20,413 nucleotides of DNA, taken from the NCBI GenBank assembly GCA_036940085.1, contig JALLBK010000343.1:1-20413 (forward strand). Reading direction: 5' to 3'. Shown piece after piece: positions 1-8,995 of this stretch (its first letter is position 1; the number at the start of each line of letters is the position of its first letter). The notes beneath the pieces are model-generated. The model ran no database searches, was not told the DNA's origin, and was given only the letters and a program-made list of their open reading frames with translations. Position numbers and translations under genes: made by a program. The DNA is from Discostella pseudostelligera. Its lineage: Eukaryota; Bacillariophyta; Thalassiosirophyceae; Thalassiosirales; Thalassiosiraceae.

Positions 1-214
1 TCTTCATCAAAACCACGCCCTTCACGAACAATGAACGATGCCAACTGTTGTAACGATCATGAACTCGGCCATGCATCATGAATCTTCCTCAACATCTCTC
101 TTCCTATTTACCCAACTAATAATGCGTTTCCTTCTCTTTTGTGCTCTTGCTCTCTTCCACTCTCTCTCTCTCTCTCAAAAATACACCTACATCAAATAAC
201 CGCCGTGCAAAAAG

Positions 215-493
215 AATGATCAATCAATGCTAACCTTCGAAGGACAACAAGTCCAAGGCTCCGCCAACATTATTGCCAAACTCAAATCCGTGGGGGGAGT
301 ATCACACTCGGTCAAAACTACTGACATCCAACCATCATCGAATCCCAATGCAATTGTAATTTTTGTTACCGGGGCTATTCAAATTGGGGGAGACAATCCA
401 TTGCATTTTTGTGAATTTTTCCACTTGGTTGGAACGGCGCCAGGACAGTATTATGTGCACAATGTTGTCTTTCGATTGAATTACGGATTGTAA
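215..493 (+). CDS. NTF2: Nuclear transport factor 2 (NTF2), 3' exon, N-terminus unresolved
   Basis: NTF2 is the small dimeric carrier that returns RanGDP to the nucleus by binding Ran and FG-nucleoporins. The exon encodes NDQSMLTFEGQQVQG, then QPSSNPNA, the FCEFFHLVG strand and the C-terminal FRLNYGL, which follow the family order to its usual end. The exon is taken to start at 215 because the only AG between 51 and 214 is at 213-214, after a long CT-rich tract (about 162-177), and because Asn-Asp-Gln-Ser directly precedes MLTFE in the same frame. The family's first 35-40 residues (helix 1 and the FYY..F..R..L stretch) are not found. The only GT donors upstream are at 47 and 50, and both join to a frame with TGA at 32-34. 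The real start may lie outside the window or be damaged. The family call is secure; the 5' structure is not. Confidence 0.88.
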   Translation, partial: NDQSMLTFEGQQVQGSANIIAKLKSVGGVSHSVKTTDIQPSSNPNAIVIFVTGAIQIGGDNPLHFCEFFHLVGTAPGQYYVHNVVFRLNYGL

Positions 494-1479
494 ATCACAA
501 TAGACGAAGGCGAGAGGGCGAGAGATAGGGTACTACTATCATGCATACACGTATACTTACATGGATTGCAATTGTTGTCGTCGTCGTCGTCGTTGGAGGA
601 AAGATGTTCTCTATCACCAGTATTCACTACGGTTATTACGAGAACGAGGCTAAGGAAAAATTAGTGTATTATGGAATGGTATGTTTAAAAGGAGGAAGTT
701 TGGTCGTCGGTGTGGGCATCCCAACATACCATGATACGCTGAGTCTCTAGGTGTTTCATCATTCACGTACTAGCCATCGTCAGCTTGTACAAATCTACCA
801 ATTCATCATCAAATTATTCTATTTTACTGCCAGAGTAGGCGTTGCTCTGCGAAGCTGCTCTTACCTTTGCCTTTGACTCGCCTGTGCAGGGACACAGAGA
901 TGCGGAGGCACTTTGACTCACCCCCTTCCACGAGGAGTTAAGAGATGACTCGATCGCCTTCCTCTTCCACGTGGATATCAGATGAGTTCACCATTCTGTC
1001 ACGTGCTTTGCAGTGTTCTAAGTATCTCCGCCGCGACTGCTAAGTCCACAATGCGGAACTTTGAGAGTGGTAGCACCCGAAACGACTATCTGGTTCGACA
1101 CGTTTAGTATGTTGTGATGTGAGGAAATACTTTCCTGGGGAAGACTACACACCTTCAAGTTGTTAATTGGCAGGCAAAAAATGACCCCATCTGTTCTTGC
1201 TTGTTCTTAAGCCCTCTGTGGATAAGTCAAGTTGCAGCTGACTTGGTTTCCGAGACGTCTTCTTTTCGGGAAATAATGTCGTAGCTACTCACAAGCTAGC
1301 AGTCACAAGCTCAAGCTCCGTCTGCTACAACACCCTAATCCTCCATAATCCCTTGAACGTCAATAGGAGTAATCATTGCGCTATCAGTCAAGCCCATCTC
1401 GGAGGGTACTGAAAATTAATTGAGTCAATCCCTCGGAAATAGTAGGGGAGGGAGCATCATTATGGAGTGATTCGCTATC
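494..1479. other. Intergenic region: NTF2 3' flank and 5' flank of the Gln-rich gene
   Basis: No credible gene was seen here. A 69-codon open frame at 541-750 rests on a (GTC)n run and looks like chance. The right half holds two CACGTG boxes (968-973 and 1000-1005), and a two-codon upstream ORF (ATG GAG TGA, 1462-1470) ends 9 bases before the ATG at 1480. The text CTTTGACTC occurs twice between about 868 and 920, without other structure that I could see. Confidence 0.6.
966..1005. promoter_or_regulatory. Two G-box (CACGTG) elements upstream of the Gln-rich gene
   Basis: CACGTG occurs at 968-973 inside the perfect 10-base palindrome TCCACGTGGA (966-975), and again at 1000-1005 inside TGTCACGTGCT. 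The two are 32 bases apart, about three helical turns. G-boxes are bound by bZIP and bHLH factors. Function is inferred. The same 10-mer recurs twice near 15422-15460. Confidence 0.4.
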
Positions 1480-3711
1480 ATGTCGCCGCCGGCACCACGT
1501 CCATTCCAAAACCAGCAAAGCCAAGGCCAAGGGGCGGGGTTACAGCAGGGGGATGTGAATATGAACAATAGTCCGCCGCCGAATAACTTCAACAACAGCA
1601 ACAGTGTCGACACCACCGCTGCCGCTGCCAACCCTGCGTCCCCGAGCAGAGGAGGCTTTCTACAGGTCAAAGTCAAGACAGGCGCGCCAGTGAACGAGGC
1701 GGTGAATTTTCCCTTCATGGGACGAGGACGCGATGCTCAGCAACAGCTGCATCAACAGCAGCTTCAACATCAACAACCTCTGACGCACAACATCATGCCG
1801 AGGTCATCCTCCCATCCAATGATGATGAATATAGATGTGCATAACTCTACTGCTAATGAACCCATGGCAATATCCAATCAAATGTGGATGTACCCGCCAA
1901 TGGGTGATGTGGATGTTGGGAACAACGAACCTCTTCCATTCAATGTGGAGAACTCTCCCCCCTCTGCTGCTGATGGAATTCAAATGTTTGAAGATATGTT
2001 GTTCAATGTTAATGAAGGCAATAGAACCAAGAGAGGTTGGGTAAATCAGAGAAGTTACTCCGAGCCGACATTATCCATCTTGGCCGATGTTTTTAATACA
2101 ATCGATGCTTCCGATTTCAATGAGAACATCCACTTGGGGTTGGAAAGTACTCCTACAGTCGACGGATGGGCATCGCCTCCTCCCCCTCCCGTGTTTGACA
2201 AGGTGGCACCATCGTACAACGACAGAAACGGAAACGGTGGTGGCATGCAGCAGCATCCGTCTCGAAAACGATCCTCATCGGAGCCATACGTGATAACCGA
2301 CATTCTAAATGAGTTGCAAGAGTTCGAACCCCAAAATATGTTTGATGGACGTTTGGCTGGCGGCAGCAGCAACGGCGCTTCCCGTACATTTCGAAGTGCT
2401 ACTGCTCCGCCAGAGTGGGGGGAATTCGAAGAGGAGATCAATAGAAAGGCCAAACGAGGGAACAGTTTTACCTTGGGCCAAGTGATGCTCAATGGACAGC
2501 ACGAATTTGATGATAATTTCTTATTTGGGCAGACTCCTTCCACAAGTGCCACCACGTTCTTGACTTCCTCCGCTACCTCATCATCCGCACACCAGCCAGG
2601 TAGTAACACTCCGGCACTAAATGACTTCACCCTGGCTCTGTGCGCCGTACAAGAAACGCAAACGAATCTACGCACTCTCCAACCATTGATCATGCAGCTT
2701 GGAAATCTTGCCGCCATAGAAGAAATATCTATCGCAAGCAAGTTAACGGCTTCGTCCTCACAGTTCATCCTGACAAGTGATCTCCCGAATGTATATGCGT
2801 GTTTGAACGATGCCTGGGAAAGGATTATGAAGCTGGAGGATCTGCTGAGCATGTCGGCTGCATCGGCGACGTATCAAGAGGAATCTCAGCAGCAATCGCA
2901 AGGTCACAATAATCTATCTGAGTTGCAGATGATGCTCACGCATGGCAGTGGAGTTCCTTCTCCAGGAGGAGGAATGGCAAACTATCCATCACCGATGGTA
3001 ACTCCCACTCAACCACCTCTTCCTCCTTTTCAGCCCAATCCAGTTGTTAATCATTGCGCGCCCATTCCACCTACTTATGGCGCATTTGCCCAGTTTGCCC
3101 TTGCTGCAACGAATAAAAACGATCCAGTTAGGAACGCCAACTCTACTTCCGAATCAGGCATGCCTTCTACACTGGAAAACGTACCAATCCTAGTGAAGAC
3201 AATGACACCGCTGCCAAAAGCAAACATCAGTCCATGCAATACAACAGCACTGGCCACGTCAGCTACCCCGTCTCTCACATCAATACCTTCAATAGGGAAG
3301 AATGATGGTGATTTGAAGGATCTACCGCCACCAAGTAACACGGATCCTGACATTATCATGAAGCGATTGCAAGCGTTGATGGAACGAACGCAAATGTCAC
3401 AGAAACGACTTCAGGTAAGCACGATGTAACTGCATTCCATTTATTTGGTCAACTTGAAATTTCATTATTCTTACACTCTCCCGATCCTCTCTCACTATCA
3501 TTGTTGCCAGAAATGGGACCGAAAGAATGGACTACCCAAGTCTCATTCTCAAACGATGGTAAACTCTAGTAGATCAAGGAAGCAGTTGCAAAAGGGTGTT
3601 ATATTGAAAAAGTGGAACGGTGATCCATTAATTCAAACAGATGCAACGGGTTTAGGCAGTGATGATGGGGGCAATGACACGATGAAAACCATAGCAGGGT
3701 CATCGGCATGA
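1480..3711 (+). CDS. Gln/Ser-rich protein with four 14-3-3-type motifs and a C-terminal SHSQTM..SRSRKQL motif
   Basis: Two exons (1480-3414, 3511-3711) give 711 residues; the intron has GTAAGC...CCAG ends and is phase 0. Function is unknown. The N-terminal half is Gln/Asn/Pro-rich, with four RSx[S/T]xP sequences: RSSSHP (108-113), RSYSEP (191-196), RSSSEP (264-269) and RSATAP (305-310). This is the mode-1 14-3-3 consensus when the Ser/Thr is phosphorylated. The two SEP sites are each followed by a short hydrophobic helix (TLSILADVFN; YVITDILNELQEF), so they look like an internal repeat. A predicted helical region lies at about 378-458 (LNDFTLALCAVQETQTNLR onward). The end has a helix around MKRLQALMERTQMSQKRLQ, then KWDRKNGLPKSHSQTMVNSS and SRSRKQL, a motif I recall from other diatom proteins of unknown role. 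A regulated adaptor or transcription-related factor is possible but unproven. Confidence 0.8.
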
Positions 3712-4130
3712 CAATGTTAAGAACAGTTGGTAGGAGCAGTGAACGAATATAGCATCGGACCTCGGGTCCAGCGAGAAGCATCTGTAACAACATTACATCA
3801 AGTGTATGGTAGATTCGAATGGTATTACATATTCTTGTTATTGTAACCGTTTTCGAGGGATCTTGCATCTTCATCTATTGATTGTTTCATTTTCAAAGTC
3901 AAATAAATCATTGGCTGTTGATAGTGCACGAACACGATCTTGCTTCAGTGCCGCTTGAAAAAGCGTCAGCTGGAATTCTCATCGGCCGCGGACTTCTCAT
4001 CTCTCCTTTCATCAGAACATACCATACACCTTTACCATACAGACAGATAATACAGGCACTCTTTGCGCAATCATATCCGGTTAGATTACAGTGCTACCCT
4101 CAAACTCCAAACAGAATAATATCCTCCAAT
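3712..4130. other. Intergenic: 3' flank of the Gln-rich gene and 5' flank of the acyltransferase
   Basis: No separate gene was seen. The frame of the acyltransferase stays open back to an ATG at 3882, but those 83 codons resemble nothing and would hide the signal peptide that starts at the ATG at 4131. I read the stretch as untranslated or promoter sequence. No clear repeat or RNA gene was seen. Confidence 0.55.
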
Positions 4131-5471
4131 ATGAAACAAGCCAGCATATTCCTTAGTCTTGCGTACCTCGCCCTTTGTAGCAAACACCATGCAAATGTGC
4201 ATTCGTTTCAGCTCCAATATCGTCCACAGCCGTACCGCAATTCGCTTGCCAAAGTCAACGTCGGGTTTTTCAACCCTGGCGATTGGAGCGATATGAAACC
4301 GAATCATGATGAGAAAGATATTATCGTGTTGTCCTCAGAGTCCACGTTAAGCCCCATACAATCGGCCTGGACAAAGTATGGCATGATTGCATACGTAGCT
4401 CACATGTGTGCGTTCCTTCCGCTTTCCTTATTGCCCACCTACATTCAAACGAAGCTTGGTAGGTAACATGCTGTCAATTTACTCTGATTTATGGTCCAGA
4501 CTAATGTGACATTCACTCGTCGATAGGTCTTCTGAGCGAGGTACAATCCAACCACCAAGCACTTCAAGTAGGTCAAAAGTGTGCACAAACTTTGTTACGT
4601 TGGATTCCGTTCATGGATGCCGGTAAGTTCATTGGAGGAGGGGTCTGTTCATGTGTTGCATATCCCGGTGCGCCACTATCTCATTCTGATCAATGATTGC
4701 GTATGATGCACTATGGCACTATATTCAAACAGAGGTAACACCCTTCCTCGGCGATAACCAACCAACGATCTGGGTATGCAACCACGAGAGCATGCTAGAT
4801 ACATTTGTTCTTCTTGCTACCGATGAACAGCTACGAGGCAAAGATCGCCGTCCAATCAAAACCATTTATTGGAAAGGTCTGGATGCCAACCCAATCTGCA
4901 GGATTCTCTTTCACATGGCAGGATTCATTAGTGTCGACATGGCCGACAATGGCAATGGCAATCCCAACGAGTACAATCGTGCATCCTTCAAACGAATGAT
5001 AAGTGATACACGTGACGCAATTTCAGATGGATTCGACATACTCATTTTGCCGGAAGGTCAACTGAATCCCACCCCTGAACAGGGATTGCAACCCATTTTG
5101 CCTGGTGCGTTTGCCTTATCCCAAAGTAGTCACCGGCCAATACAAATGGTGGCGCTGTATGGATGTCATCATCTGTGGCATGCCGATGAACGAATTGGAA
5201 TGAAACCCGTTGGAAGAGATGTAAAAATCAAGGCATTCCCTCCAATCAAGAGAGCATTGCGGAGTGTCGAAGACTTCCGAAAGGCGTTCACTGCAATGTG
5301 AGTAGATGCGACTTTGCTGTCGTCGTTGCATTGTCAAATACTGCTCACTATTCACATCTAATGTGCACATACTTCTTCGCCTGGAATTCAATGAAAATCT
5401 GCAGCGTTGGAAAATTTGCATCTACAGGACAAGACCTGTCGAAAGAAGAAGCCGATTACTGGTTCAACTAA
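4131..5471 (+). CDS. Plastid-type PlsC family acyltransferase (1-acyl-glycerol-3-phosphate acyltransferase-like)
   Basis: The predicted reaction is acyl-CoA or acyl-ACP transfer to a lysophospholipid, probably lysophosphatidate to phosphatidate. Exons 4131-4458, 4527-4622, 4733-5297 and 5405-5471 join in phases 1, 1 and 2 to give 351 residues. Residues 1-25 form a signal peptide (MKQASIFLSLAYLALCSKHH onward) followed by Phe26 in HSFQLQYRP, like the diatom plastid presequence with Phe at +1. A membrane segment lies at about 84-104. The acyltransferase signature HX4D is H159-D164 (NHESMLD). The second signature is PEGQL at 248-252, where canonical enzymes have PEGTR. ILPGAFALSQ and PIQMVALYG match the last conserved block. 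ATG 4131 was chosen over the in-frame ATG at 3882 because it places the signal peptide at the N-terminus. Family is firm; lysophosphatidate specificity and plastid location are inferred. Confidence 0.88.
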
Positions 5472-6086
5472 TTTCTCTCTGATATGATGTGTGCGGTAGA
5501 TATGGTGCAAAACTCATGTCCTGGTTCAGGTAGCGAATAAGGACTCTCAAATTGAAGCAACACAATATATCTAGCTCGTGCATAAATGATGTGTGAAGTT
5601 TGGTAAAACTCTTCTGGAGTGCTGGATCCGCAACGCTCTTCCAATAAATTTGTCTGATTGCGTCAGATGGCGATCTGAGCGCTCTACGACAATTCCTGCT
5701 CAGTACTACCCCCTTCGCCAGTTGCTTTGGGTGGGCAATGCAAGTGCGTGAAGCTATTTCAATATATAATGATTCAGCGGCATGTTAGAAATAGAGTAAA
5801 TAATGCGAAGTAACAGCCCGAATCTCCCCCAACACAAAATGATACGATCTTACTCACCATCGGCAAAATCGAAAATCGCCCATCGTCACAAAGCCAACAG
5901 TTACGCTGTGACCAAAACGCCCGAAAAAATTCTTCCAAGTACATCTACTCTCGTTCAGATAGTATGTATTCTTCTCGTCAAATCCATCGTGGACGTTTGC
6001 GGCGCCATCCGACGGCCGATAGGTGCTCATCGTAATGGTCATGGGGTTCATCGATGCAGGAATGCAGCTGCAGCGGAAATGGAGGT

Positions 6087-6214
6087 GGCGGGAGGTTCCC
6101 GCCATATTAGACTTACAGGTGGCGTCTTGACATTTATTTGGCGGGTGTAATAATTTGGAATGGCGGGAACTCCTGGCGGATATTTCCCGCCAAATTTCTC
6201 TCCTCCCGCCAAAT
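6087..6214. promoter_or_regulatory. Cluster of E2F/DP-like elements upstream of the RBX1-type gene
   Basis: Elements seen: GGCGGGA (6087-6093) facing TCCCGCC (6097-6103) with a 3-base spacer; TTTGGCGGG (6137-6145); GGCGGGAA (6162-6169); TTTCCCGCCAAA (6183-6194); TCCCGCCAAAT (6204-6214). The E2F consensus is TTTSSCGC. Six copies within 130 bases, 103-230 bases before the ATG at 6317, suggest cell-cycle-linked control, which is inferred. Confidence 0.5.
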
Positions 6215-6269
6215 CTGTGGCTCGCGATCTCTCGCGCGCGCGATCCGTCACCGTCACACCAAAAGCAAA

Positions 6270-6293
6270 GCCGCCGCCGCCGCCGCCGCCGCC
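6270..6293 (+). repeat. (GCC)8 microsatellite in the probable 5' UTR
   Basis: Eight perfect GCC units end 23 bases before the ATG at 6317. In the upstream-extended frame they would encode an arginine run, so they probably belong to the untranslated leader rather than to protein. Confidence 0.8.
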
Positions 6294-6316
6294 ATCCGAA
6301 GACAAAGCCAGCAACC

Positions 6317-6712
6317 ATGGTCGACGACATCGAAATGGACGACACCGCCGCCTCCACCGGCGCCACCAACGCTTCTACCGCCAAGGCAGGCAAGGCATCC
6401 GGCAGCGCTCTCCCAGCCCCGCGCTTCGAAATCAAGAAATGGAATTCAATTGCAATGTGGAGCTGGGACTCCTGCGCCGAGCATTGTGCCATCTGTCGCA
6501 ATTCCATCAACGAACCCTCCATTGAATATCAGGCCAATCCCAGCCCGACCAATGACAATGGACTTAGCATTACATTTGGAAATTGCGGACATGTATTCCA
6601 TTTGGATTGTATCCAACGGTGGTTGAAGACGAGGAGTGTGTGTCCGCTGTGCAATAAGGAATGGGACTTTGCGAAGATTGAACGCATTCCTGGCTATGGC
6701 GTTGGGATGTAG
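6317..6712 (+). CDS. RBX1: RBX1/ROC1-type RING-H2 protein lacking the third zinc site
   Basis: RBX1 is the RING subunit of cullin-RING ubiquitin ligases: its N-terminal strand threads into the cullin and its RING recruits the E2 enzyme. This single-exon gene encodes 131 residues. RFEIKKWNSIAMWSWD (36-51) matches the cullin-binding strand, and HCAICRN, CGHVFHLDC and RWLKTRSVCPLC match the RING. The C3H2C3 ligands are C57, C60, C90, H92, H95, C98, C109 and C112. The extra ligands of animal and yeast RBX1 (human C53, C56, C68, H82) are here S68, Y71, L83 and D97, with no change in spacing. Position 112 is Cys, as in RBX2 and APC11, instead of the RBX1 Asp. ATG 6317 has a good context (AACCATGG), and residues upstream in frame look like UTR. 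A low-complexity Ala/Thr leader of about 35 residues and a 13-residue tail differ from human RBX1. Being the sole RBX1 or a diverged paralogue cannot be told here. Confidence 0.9.
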   Translation: MVDDIEMDDTAASTGATNASTAKAGKASGSALPAPRFEIKKWNSIAMWSWDSCAEHCAICRNSINEPSIEYQANPSPTNDNGLSITFGNCGHVFHLDCIQRWLKTRSVCPLCNKEWDFAKIERIPGYGVGM

Positions 6713-6993
6713 AAAAGATATGCGATGCATGCAGCTGTCTCTCTAGACGGAGATGCGAATTAGTGGAGAAAAGAGTATTGTTGCCAATGCGTGAATATTC
6801 TTGGGGGTTATGTTGGGGGGGGGCGAAAGTGAACCGCGGTAATACCATAGGTCGCGAGAAAATGCTACTGCTGAATGCTGAGAGAGAAGTCACACGCTCG
6901 TTCTCAATCAACATGATTTATTCAATGCAGAAGGGCGTGGTTGAGATCGGTAGGCAATAACTCTAACTTCATATAAATCTATACATGGTACTG

Positions 6994-8586
6994 TTACGAC
7001 GCATCATCTTTTTTCCAGGTAACGATTGGCAGATAGTATGTCTCCCTCCCATGCCAATACTTCCTACGGACTCCTTCCCAGTCTTTCTCATCGACCTGTA
7101 TTTCACATTGCGCAAATTCTGTGTCGAAACCTAAATGAGATAATTGTATTTGGACACAGTTGCATGCTACGCCATGAAAGAATAGGTTGTCGGGTGCTAA
7201 TCCATTGCTATTCGTCCACATGAATGTACAGGGGGAAAGAGGCATTTTCAAGTGTGAGAGATATCGGAGAAAAGAATAGAGATTTTTGCATTTGAGTAGG
7301 AGTAAATATTGGCGCACAACACATCATAGTGCACTTACAAGAAGGAATACACTCCGTCCGGTTTGCTCAGCGCTTGGGCCATAAGCGAATGGAAATCCTC
7401 GAGATCGGTGAAGTGCTCACCGTAAGTGTCATAAAAAATACCGTCAAAAACTAGTCCCTCCGCAACTAACTTTGGGAGCTCATCCTGCCACCTTCCAAAG
7501 CATATTCGAACATTTTCCTTTCTTCCCCATCCATCGTCTATCATCTTATTATGCACAGTAGGATGTGCTTCAATTATGACGTGCAAACTCGGCTCGTGAG
7601 ATTGCAATGCAGTATCAACGATTCCCAAGCCGAATCCGACGTTAAGTACTCTTTTCCTTTTGTTGCCATTGTGGGTTAGTATGCTGGCATGCGCATGCAT
7701 GAGAGGCTTTTCCCACTGCATCATCACTGCGTCGTCGTCGTCGTCGAGGAGTAGTGTGTTGGCGGCATTGTATCGGACGTTGCTGTGCTGGAGATAGTCC
7801 GGTTTTGTACAAGGTTCGTGGGAGACTGGAACTGCAGTTACTTCTCCCACTAACTTTGAATCGTCCTCCATATCGTTTGGTTTGTGCTTTTTATTACTAT
7901 AATCTTGTTTTGACTGTTCGCTAGTTGTTGTTGGATCTGAATCGTGATAGCATTCATTGAGTTTCTTTGTCAGACGGATAGAGGCCCCCAGAATCAGCTA
8001 TGTATGCAATCGAATTTGCGTCGTTCAAAACATCCCAAGTAAAAGAAAGCAATCGAATTATGCCGATATTATTTGATATGAAACCAGTGAGAAAGACCAA
8101 GCAAAGATACACAACATGATATTTGCAGTGTACTAGCAACATCGCAACAACTTCACAACTTCAACTGCATCAACGCACCTCAGCCTTCGTCCCAACATCA
8201 ACCAGCAAATTTACCACATCCCAATGTTGCATATCCGTGGCGTAATCTCCAGCACACTTTCCACGTCGATCGACGGCATTCCATGGTGCACCGGCATCTA
8301 ATAATGCTCGACAAATATCAATATGGCCGTGCTGAGATGCGACCATGAGTGGAGAGATGCCCGTTATCTGATCTTGCTGAGCAGCCACAAGCTGTGCCCG
8401 CGATAATTGGTTATTCTCGTCGACATAATTGGAGCTGCTGCAGCTGCTGCCGCCCTTCGCGTTGATGTTTACTTCATGTTCGACGACGCCACTCTCGCTC
8501 TCGTTGTTGTCGTCCTCTGTTGCGGCCGCTGCAAGGATGGAGAGCACAGCTGCGACGTCACCGGAGAAGCAAGCATCCATCAGCAT
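6994..8586 (-). CDS. RMT2: Ankyrin-repeat plus RMT2-type arginine methyltransferase
   Basis: Exons 8586-8179, 7997-7339 and 7207-6994 (minus strand, phases 0 and 2) give 426 residues. RMT2 family enzymes use S-adenosylmethionine; the yeast member methylates the delta nitrogen of an arginine in ribosomal protein Rpl12. Ankyrin repeats occupy about 1-136 (ISPLMVASQHGHIDICRALL, then GAPWNAVDRRGKCAGDYA), continuing into AELILGASIRL across the first splice. The methyltransferase has motif I VLNVGFGLGIVD (about 253-264), VIIEAHP (276-282), FGRWQDELP, FYDTYGEHF (324-332), SFFNGLAPDN across the second splice and the family-specific WEGVRRKYW (399-407). Ankyrin plus this methyltransferase is the standard order in plant and fungal homologues. 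Odd points are a Ser/Glu/Asp-rich insertion between ankyrin helices and a DDDDD run just before AVMMQWEKPLM, where homologues bind cofactor. The start at 8586 is the first Met before the ankyrin helix. Substrate is inferred from the family. Confidence 0.88.
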
Positions 8587-8742
8587 GATGATTTTACTGG
8601 GCTGTCACGCGACTTTTAGCTATGCTGTCGATTATCGCGACACTATTGGTGGCGGCAGATGCGTCGGCTGCTACTAGCTGCTACTGCTACTCGGCGGACA
8701 TCACACATGGTTAGAGGAGTTGTTGGTGAAGGTGGGCGGGAG

Positions 8743-8766
8743 CGCGCGCGGGGGCGCGCGCGGGGG
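8743..8766. repeat. Two exact copies of a 12-base CG/G-tract unit
   Basis: CGCGCGCGGGGG occurs twice head to tail at 8743-8754 and 8755-8766. It is far richer in GC than the surroundings, and alternating CG can adopt Z-form. It lies 157 bases upstream of the minus-strand ATG at 8586. Confidence 0.8.
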
Positions 8767-8778
8767 CAGATGGAATTC

Positions 8779-8810
8779 TTCCCGCCAATTTTCCAAAATG
8801 GCGCGCCAAA
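8779..8810. promoter_or_regulatory. E2F-like elements upstream of the RMT2-like gene
   Basis: TTCCCGCCAATTTT (8779-8792) and TGGCGCGCCAAA (8799-8810) match the E2F core and resemble the boxes before the RBX1-type and OTUD5-type genes. They are 193-224 bases upstream of the minus-strand ATG. Function is inferred. Confidence 0.42.
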
Positions 8811-8995
8811 GATGCCCACAGAGGACTCGACTCTCTTGCAGCTCATCGCGAGGAGAGCCAGCATTCGAGCAAAGTACATTGACTAATCATTGGCTCTTTA
8901 CTTTAATGGTACAACAATACATTCTATTAGTGTCCATCATCTCACCATTGTGGTGATGGTTCAGATAGATCTACCTCGGGAAAATCGACCAAAGT

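Larger units (their letters stand above)
5472..6316. other. Intergenic and promoter region of the RBX1-type gene
   Basis: The left 600 bases show no gene, RNA or repeat that I can support. The right end (6087-6293) holds a cluster of GGCGGGAA/TTCCCGCC elements, a CGCGCGCGCGA stretch near 6233-6243 and a (GCC)8 run, and then the ATG of the RING-H2 gene. Open frames running through the GCC repeat on both strands have no family resemblance. Confidence 0.55.
8587..8995. other. Intergenic: promoter of the RMT2-like gene and 3' flank of the OTUD5-like gene
   Basis: Contains a GC-rich tandem repeat (8743-8766) and E2F-like boxes (8779-8810). No RNA gene or credible ORF was found; the open frames crossing the repeat encode only Arg/Gly/Pro runs. 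Confidence 0.55.

Noticed and set aside
541..750. 69-codon ORF with a Val run after the NTF2 gene
   Set aside because: The hydrophobic run is encoded by a (GTC)n microsatellite; no homology and no splice logic tie it to a neighbour.
1030..1110. tRNA-like B-box text (GGTTCGACACG)
   Set aside because: No acceptor, D-arm or anticodon stem can be formed around it.
2315..2345. Reverse-strand GGGTTCGAAC resembling a tRNA T-loop
   Set aside because: Inside the coding exon of the Gln-rich gene, with no cloverleaf partners.
2055..2852. 265-codon open frame on the minus strand
   Set aside because: It lies wholly antisense to the Gln-rich gene, has no family resemblance, and its Ser/Pro-rich composition follows from the opposite strand's codon use.
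6155..6316. Upstream in-frame extension of the RBX1-type protein (54 codons)
   Set aside because: It crosses E2F-like boxes and the (GCC)8 run, giving an Arg run; the ATG at 6317 has the better context and gives a near family-length protein.
5854..6522. 222-codon minus-strand ORF across the RBX1-type promoter
   Set aside because: It passes through the (GCC)n run and antisense to the RING gene; Arg-run composition and no recognisable domain.
8429..8677. Plus-strand ORFs over the ankyrin exon
   Set aside because: Antisense to the ankyrin repeats, which have clear family motifs on the minus strand.
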